This document shows positions 6,190 to 9,054 of a stretch of DNA of 9,054 nt, piece by piece (positions within the stretch are counted from its first letter, which is position 1; the number at the start of each line of letters is the position of its first letter). Below the pieces are notes generated by a model that saw only the letters and a program-made list of their open reading frames with translations, was not told where the DNA came from and did not search any database. The DNA lies in NCBI GenBank assembly GCA_017556845.1, contig JAFYMA010000175.1, positions 1 to 9,054 on the forward strand. The letters run 5' to 3'. The translations under genes were made by a program, and so were the position numbers. Source of the DNA: Clostridia bacterium (GTDB lineage Bacteria; Bacillota; Clostridia; Oscillospirales; CAG-272).

Positions 6190-6237
6190 TCCGCCCACAG
6201 TCTGTTTTGACTGTGGGCGGACGCTTTATTTTAAACG
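6190..6237 (+). terminator. Terminator after the YitT gene, between convergent genes
   Basis: TCCGCCCACAGTC (6190-6202) pairs perfectly with GACTGTGGGCGGA (6209-6221) around a 6-nt TGTTTT loop: 13 pairs, mostly G-C. On the plus strand it is followed by CGCTTTATTTT, an imperfect U-tract. It starts 14 bp after the YitT stop. On the minus strand it follows the stop of the pseudokinase gene but lacks a T-run, so it mainly serves the plus strand, perhaps also as a 3' stabilising hairpin for the convergent transcript. Confidence 0.8.
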
Positions 6238-7175
6238 ATATCAGACGATTCACCGAGAAACGATTCCAAGCACAAGGCGATAAAATCATTTGTATCGAAA
6301 TGACGGCTGTGAGCATGCAACGTGTACTTATCATTGCTTGCAGGCACTCTGAACGTTGTGCAAACGGAATATTTATCGGTGTTTTTAGTTTGCGTTATCT
6401 TCCAGTAGTTGCTCGTTGCAGCTTTATCCAACACCCAACCTGCATAGCCGTAATTCATATAATCAAATTCAAGATCTGTTTCGTCAAATTCAAAATGAAA
6501 TATGTATTCGTATACCGTACGTTCTATCAGCAACGTAATATTGCTTTTGGAAAATGACATTGCTGATATTATCAGACATACGATAAGCGGTGCTACCTGA
6601 ATACTTATTTCGTCTGCGCTTTCAAAGCAATGAAAACGAAACGTTATATCCTTTGCCGATGGCTTTAAGGCTTTGAATCGGCGTACTGTATATTCAGCAA
6701 GGCGGTGTGTGTCCTCATTTTTCAACGCTGTGTGAGGATTGCTCGGAAACATTTCAAGACAGGTTGCCAGCATATGAAGACAGTGAGCGTATTCAGACGC
6801 GTTTGTTTCGCGCATTTTTACATCTGCTCTGCGAAACAGCTCACACTTTTTGCTCTCTATTGCATATCTTGCAAAAATCAAGCCGCATAATCTGTATTTT
6901 TCTTCTATTGAAAAATATATTACACTGCCGTTTCTCGTATTGCTTATGCAACATATATATTTGTTACCGAACAGCTCTAAAATGGCAGTATAGGGAAAGC
7001 GTTCATCCGATACAGCGCTCAATGCGTGTACGGTTACTGCCGTGCCTGTGGCACAAGAGCCGAACAGCTCTGCAAAAGCGGCATTATATTCAGTTATTTC
7101 AAAGTGTGAATTTACCCATATAGCAGGTAATTCATACTCGCTCGAATATTCATATAAAAATGCGTTGCTATACAT
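6231..7175 (-). CDS. PAS-like protein with degenerate histidine-kinase-like C-terminus
   Basis: This is a 314-residue soluble protein, recognised only in part. Residues 13-90 resemble a PAS sensor fold (ELPAIWVNSHFEITEYNAAF, then two short strands). Residues 100-170 are helical and stand where a dimerisation/phosphoacceptor domain would be, but no H-box (HE/D-x-x-x-P) is seen. Residues 190-278 have the outline of a HATPase_c domain: a hydrophobic helix at the N-box position (VCLIISAMSFS) and a final WKITQ...CTTFRVP strand pair. However, the N-box Asn and the Gly-rich ATP-lid motifs are missing. If the reading is right it is a pseudokinase that would sense or scaffold rather than phosphorylate. 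No membrane segment is present. The gene starts 18 nt after the NYN gene stop with no clear ribosome binding site, so coupled translation in one operon is likely. An unrelated fold cannot be excluded. Confidence 0.55.
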   Translation of the reverse strand: MYSNAFLYEYSSEYELPAIWVNSHFEITEYNAAFAELFGSCATGTAVTVHALSAVSDERFPYTAILELFGNKYICCISNTRNGSVIYFSIEEKYRLCGLIFARYAIESKKCELFRRADVKMRETNASEYAHCLHMLATCLEMFPSNPHTALKNEDTHRLAEYTVRRFKALKPSAKDITFRFHCFESADEISIQVAPLIVCLIISAMSFSKSNITLLIERTVYEYIFHFEFDETDLEFDYMNYGYAGWVLDKAATSNYWKITQTKNTDKYSVCTTFRVPASNDKYTLHAHSRHFDTNDFIALCLESFLGESSDIV

Positions 7176-7193
7176 AAAATAAGATGCCGAACA

Positions 7194-8060
7194 CTATTTT
7201 TTTGCTTTTTGAGTGGTTTTTTCAGGTGCGGTTGATTTGATCTCAAAAGCTGTTTCGTATCCGTTTTCCTTTAAATTTTCTTCATTCAGATATAATGCTT
7301 TAAGCTGCTTGCCGCCGGGTAAAAATTTTCTTTCCTGGCGAAGATAATTCTTTTGCAGCATATCTGTCATAATTTCCCGCACTTCTTCACAATCAATGCC
7401 GTATTTTTCGGAAATGGCTTCCATAGTAGATAAAAAGGTTACGTATCTGCGAGCGCCCTTTTCATTTTTTCTGTTAGCCATGTATTGAATTACTGTTGAT
7501 ATACGTGCTTTTTCTATATCCTCAGACGTAGGGATCTCTTCGTAATGAGTGCAAGCGTTTTTTAGCATACCGGAAAGACAATCTCTCACGGCATAGACTA
7601 CGACTTCTTTTTTGCACACGTTCGTAAGGAATTTGACGACTGAAGTGAAATGCCCATCGCCTGTAAAAATTATGAATGTATCAATGTTTTTGCTTGACAT
7701 AGCGCGCTGATATATATAATCAAGCATTATGAAATCAGTAAAATCCTTTTTATAGTGCTGACTTGTGTTTTGCGTTTCTATAACGTTATTCGTAACTTCG
7801 CGTATTTTTTGTATATCGTAACGCATACCGGAGTTTGAAAAATCTCCGAAAAAAAACATATCAACTATATTGTATTTTTGATCAAGTGCATTTTTCCATG
7901 CTTTGATCTCGGGCCGTGAGGCATAATTTTTGTATATTGAAACGTGCCAATGCTCGTAATCGACGAATACAAGAGCGTTTGATTTTTTCTTAGCTTTGAA
8001 CAAATTTAAAAAGCTGATGACTCTATCCTCCTTTCTGCTTTCCCGATATAAGTATACCAT
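7194..8060 (-). CDS. NYN domain protein (LabA/DUF88-like PIN-fold nuclease)
   Basis: The N-terminal NYN domain is seen in VFVDYEHW (31-38; Asp34), DFTDFIMLDYI (106-116; Asp106, Asp109 and Asp114) and FTGDGHF (132-138; Asp135). These acidic residues form the metal site of PIN-like ribonucleases. The usual final Asp of the GDxDF motif is His137 here. Residues 203-260 resemble a small winged-helix domain, followed by a Lys-rich tail. Most NYN proteins act on RNA; the target is unknown. Coordinates give the frame from its only ATG (8060), but this start is doubtful. That ATG lies between the -35 and -10 boxes, touching the -10 (8056-8051), and has no ribosome binding site, whereas AAAGGAGG (8034-8027) lies 8 nt before an in-frame ATC (8018). 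The natural product therefore probably begins near residue 15 (SFLNLFKAKKK, 274 residues). It sits between the XRE repressor and the pseudokinase genes. Confidence 0.85.
   Translation of the reverse strand: MVYLYRESRKEDRVISFLNLFKAKKKSNALVFVDYEHWHVSIYKNYASRPEIKAWKNALDQKYNIVDMFFFGDFSNSGMRYDIQKIREVTNNVIETQNTSQHYKKDFTDFIMLDYIYQRAMSSKNIDTFIIFTGDGHFTSVVKFLTNVCKKEVVVYAVRDCLSGMLKNACTHYEEIPTSEDIEKARISTVIQYMANRKNEKGARRYVTFLSTMEAISEKYGIDCEEVREIMTDMLQKNYLRQERKFLPGGKQLKALYLNEENLKENGYETAFEIKSTAPEKTTQKAKK
8027..8034 (-). promoter_or_regulatory. Strong ribosome binding site facing an ATC codon
   Basis: Minus-strand AAAGGAGG is a perfect ribosome binding site. The next in-frame codons are GAT, AGA, GTC (8021-8019), ATC (8018-8016) and AGC. 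No ATG, GTG or TTG occurs at a normal distance in any frame; the first in-frame TTG is at 8003, 23 nt away. ATC is at the ideal 8-nt spacing. Confidence 0.75.
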
Positions 8061-8080
8061 TGACGGTATGATATTGTCAA
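8051..8080 (-). promoter_or_regulatory. Promoter of the NYN-pseudokinase operon with a possible operator
   Basis: Minus-strand TTGACA (8080-8075), an 18-bp spacer and TATACT (8056-8051) begin 1 bp after the XRE stop codon. The start would be near 8044, about 26 nt before the ATC at 8018. The spacer holds an inverted repeat TTGAC (8060-8064) / GTCAA (8076-8080). It also holds the 9-mer ATGATATTG (8068-8076, plus strand), found again at the XRE promoter (8422-8430), so common control is plausible. Confidence 0.75.
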
Positions 8081-8081
8081 G

Positions 8082-8363
8082 TTAATGTCTGCTTCTCAGG
8101 TGGCTGATAAGTGCATTCACGATCTTCAGATCATCGCTGTCAAGTCCTGCAACGTTGACAGTAGAGGTACTGTCTATGCCGAGAAGATAATCCGATGAAA
8201 CCTTGAACAGAAGAGCCAACTGTACTATATATTGCGTTGACGGAACGGATATTCCCATTTCCCACGCATTGACGCAAGAGCGTGTTACGCCTAATTTCTT
8301 CGCAAGATCCGATTGCGTCATTCCGAGCTGTACACGCAACTCCTTTATTTTTGCATAAACCAT
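8082..8363 (-). CDS. XRE family transcriptional regulator
   Basis: This is a 93-residue DNA-binding protein of the Cro/CI (XRE) type. The helix-turn-helix domain fills residues 5-62: TQSDLAKKLG (16-25) is the positioning helix and TRSCVNAWEMG (27-37) the recognition helix, followed by VPSTQYIVQLALLFKVSSDYLLG. A short C-terminal helix (GLDSDDLKIVNALISHLR) is common in small clostridial XRE regulators and probably serves dimerisation. The ATG at 8363 has an unusual GGGGG ribosome binding site 7 nt upstream, which lies inside an inverted repeat. Two palindromic 11-mers over its own promoter suggest autorepression, and a shared 9-mer at the downstream NYN promoter suggests that operon is a second target. 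Family assignment is certain; the regulon is inference. No prophage or restriction genes are nearby to suggest a phage or C-protein role. Confidence 0.93.
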   Translation of the reverse strand: MVYAKIKELRVQLGMTQSDLAKKLGVTRSCVNAWEMGISVPSTQYIVQLALLFKVSSDYLLGIDSTSTVNVAGLDSDDLKIVNALISHLRSRH

Positions 8364-8396
8364 AATAAAACCCCCGTTTGCAATAATTCTATCCTA

Positions 8397-8426
8397 ATCA
8401 AAATGATTTTTCATTATCATAATGAT
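8397..8426. promoter_or_regulatory. Two tandem palindromic candidate operators for the XRE protein
   Basis: ATCAAAATGAT (8397-8407) and ATCATAATGAT (8416-8426) differ at one position and are near-perfect or perfect palindromes. The second is part of a longer 15-bp palindrome (8411-8425). Their centres are 19 bp apart, about two helical turns, so both face the same side of DNA. One overlaps the -10 box and spacer and the other the predicted start, the classic layout for autorepression. Binding by the adjacent XRE protein is inferred. Confidence 0.6.
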
Positions 8427-8441
8427 ATTGAGGATTGACAA
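8413..8441 (-). promoter_or_regulatory. Candidate promoter of the XRE gene
   Basis: Minus-strand TTGTCA (8441-8436), a 17-bp spacer and GATAAT (8418-8413) each match consensus at 5 of 6 positions. The start would be near 8406, giving a leader of about 43 nt. The promoter is overlapped by both candidate operators. Confidence 0.65.
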
Positions 8442-8453
8442 ACGGGAGATATA

Positions 8454-9054
8454 TTATATATTTTTATATATTTGATCTATTCTGAGTGTTAACTCGTCTT
8501 TTCTGAGGCGGTCAGCGCCGTATGCCTTGCGAAGCAGCTCGTGCGGTATATATTCGTCATATTTTTCAAATATCGGCACTTCTGACTGTGATACAAGATC
8601 GACGGTTTCAAATCCGATTTCGCACAATTCGTGCAGTTTGTATATAAGATCGTCCACCGAAGGACCTTCGTATTTGAACGTGATGTAATAGCAACCCTCA
8701 AATTCAATATTAGAGATCATAAGATACTTTGCGTTTTTCGCCATCAGCTTGCGTAATGTCCTGAAGCGTCGTGTTCCGAGCCAAGGAAAAAAGCAGTACG
8801 TCAGTCCGCCGAGCGGTCCGCTATGGCTTTTATCAAGGTGTGCGTTTAATGCAACGTGTCTTGCTATGTCGAGTCTTTTACGCGCATTCGGCTTCAGATA
8901 CGGATACAGATCTGTATCATTGCAAAGCACGTCTTTCATTTTCTCAAGTATCCTTGTGTGTATTTCTCCGCTGTCGCCCGGCCAGGACACCTGCATTTTT
9001 CCTTTTACGCTCTTAACGTATATCAGTCTTCTCGGAATGTCAAGCTCTGTTACC
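8454..9054 (-). CDS. C-terminal part of a large Lhr-like DEAD/DEAH-box helicase (partial)
   Basis: The frame is open to the window edge, so the 199 visible residues are the C-terminal part of a longer protein. The ATG at 8996 has no convincing ribosome binding site and is preceded by coding-like sequence (ELDIPRRLIYVKSVKGK), so it is not the true start. I recognise the IYVKSVKGKMQVSWPGD...GEIHTRIL stretch and the later GGLTYCFFPWLGTRRFRTL motif as resembling the region after the motor domains of large Lhr-related helicases in Firmicutes. This is from memory of the family, not from a search, and the ATPase motifs would lie outside the window. The rest (about 120-199) is mixed helix and strand, ending in a charged helix. 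The gene ends 90 bp before the XRE start; the short AT-rich hairpin at its end is not a convincing terminator. Confidence 0.6.
   Translation of the reverse strand, partial: VTELDIPRRLIYVKSVKGKMQVSWPGDSGEIHTRILEKMKDVLCNDTDLYPYLKPNARKRLDIARHVALNAHLDKSHSGPLGGLTYCFFPWLGTRRFRTLRKLMAKNAKYLMISNIEFEGCYYITFKYEGPSVDDLIYKLHELCEIGFETVDLVSQSEVPIFEKYDEYIPHELLRKAYGADRLRKDELTLRIDQIYKNI

Larger units (their letters stand above)
8371..8448 (-). repeat. Inverted repeat enclosing the XRE operators and masking its ribosome binding site
   Basis: Plus-strand CCCGTTTGCAAT (8373-8384) is complementary to ATTGACAAACGGG (8434-8446) apart from one extra A. On RNA the pairing extends through a G-U and a G-C to include the GGGGG (8375-8371) ribosome binding site of the XRE gene. 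It would form only in transcripts starting upstream of 8448, for example read-through from the helicase gene, because the XRE promoter start lies inside the loop. The 3' arm is followed by TTTTATT, so a terminator-like role is also possible. Confidence 0.55.

Noticed and set aside
8994..8996. ATG at 8996 as the start of the helicase-like gene
   Set aside because: The frame is open upstream to the window edge with family-like residues; the upstream TTGACA (9043-9038) lacks a matching -10, so it is not a promoter.

Overview
The window looks like chromosomal DNA of a low-to-moderate-GC Firmicute, most likely a gut clostridium of the Ruminococcus/Oscillospiraceae type. The pointers are strong AAAGGAGG-type ribosome binding sites, near-consensus TTGACA-17-TATAAT promoters, short intergenic gaps, a PaaK-type CoA ligase paired with an ACT-domain protein, and a YitT family membrane protein. 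The genus is inference. No rRNA, tRNA, IS element or CRISPR array is visible.

Layout. Positions 1-263 have no convincing gene but hold a perfect 30-bp palindrome. Positions 264-2376 form a minus-strand operon with a perfect consensus promoter: phenylacetate-CoA ligase family protein, double-ACT protein, small lipoprotein. Next on the minus strand is an MntP-type manganese exporter (2517-3098, TTG start) with its own consensus promoter and a terminator. Then comes a lipoprotein with a Thr/Pro-rich repeat linker (3251-4036). It is preceded by a gene-free stretch that appears to encode a structured RNA of about 220 nt, ending in a UUCG-capped intrinsic terminator just before the lipoprotein ribosome binding site. 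Divergently on the plus strand are a calcineurin-like metallophosphatase (4458-5150) and a YitT family membrane protein (5255-6175), the latter ending at a strong hairpin.

The right third is on the minus strand. A partial Lhr-like helicase (8454-9054, start outside the window) is followed by a small XRE-type repressor (8082-8363), a NYN/LabA-type nuclease-fold protein (7194-8060) and a PAS-like, degenerate histidine-kinase-like protein (6231-7175). The XRE promoter carries two similar palindromic 11-mers placed like autorepressor operators. The NYN promoter repeats a 9-mer found at the XRE promoter, so the XRE protein may control both.

Most worth a second look are: the structured RNA upstream of the repeat lipoprotein; the NYN gene, whose only ATG lies in its own -10 region while its strong ribosome binding site faces an ATC codon; and the XRE control region, where tandem palindromes sit inside an inverted repeat that could mask the XRE ribosome binding site. 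The XRE/NYN/pseudokinase trio is a candidate uncharacterised module, but nothing here proves its role.
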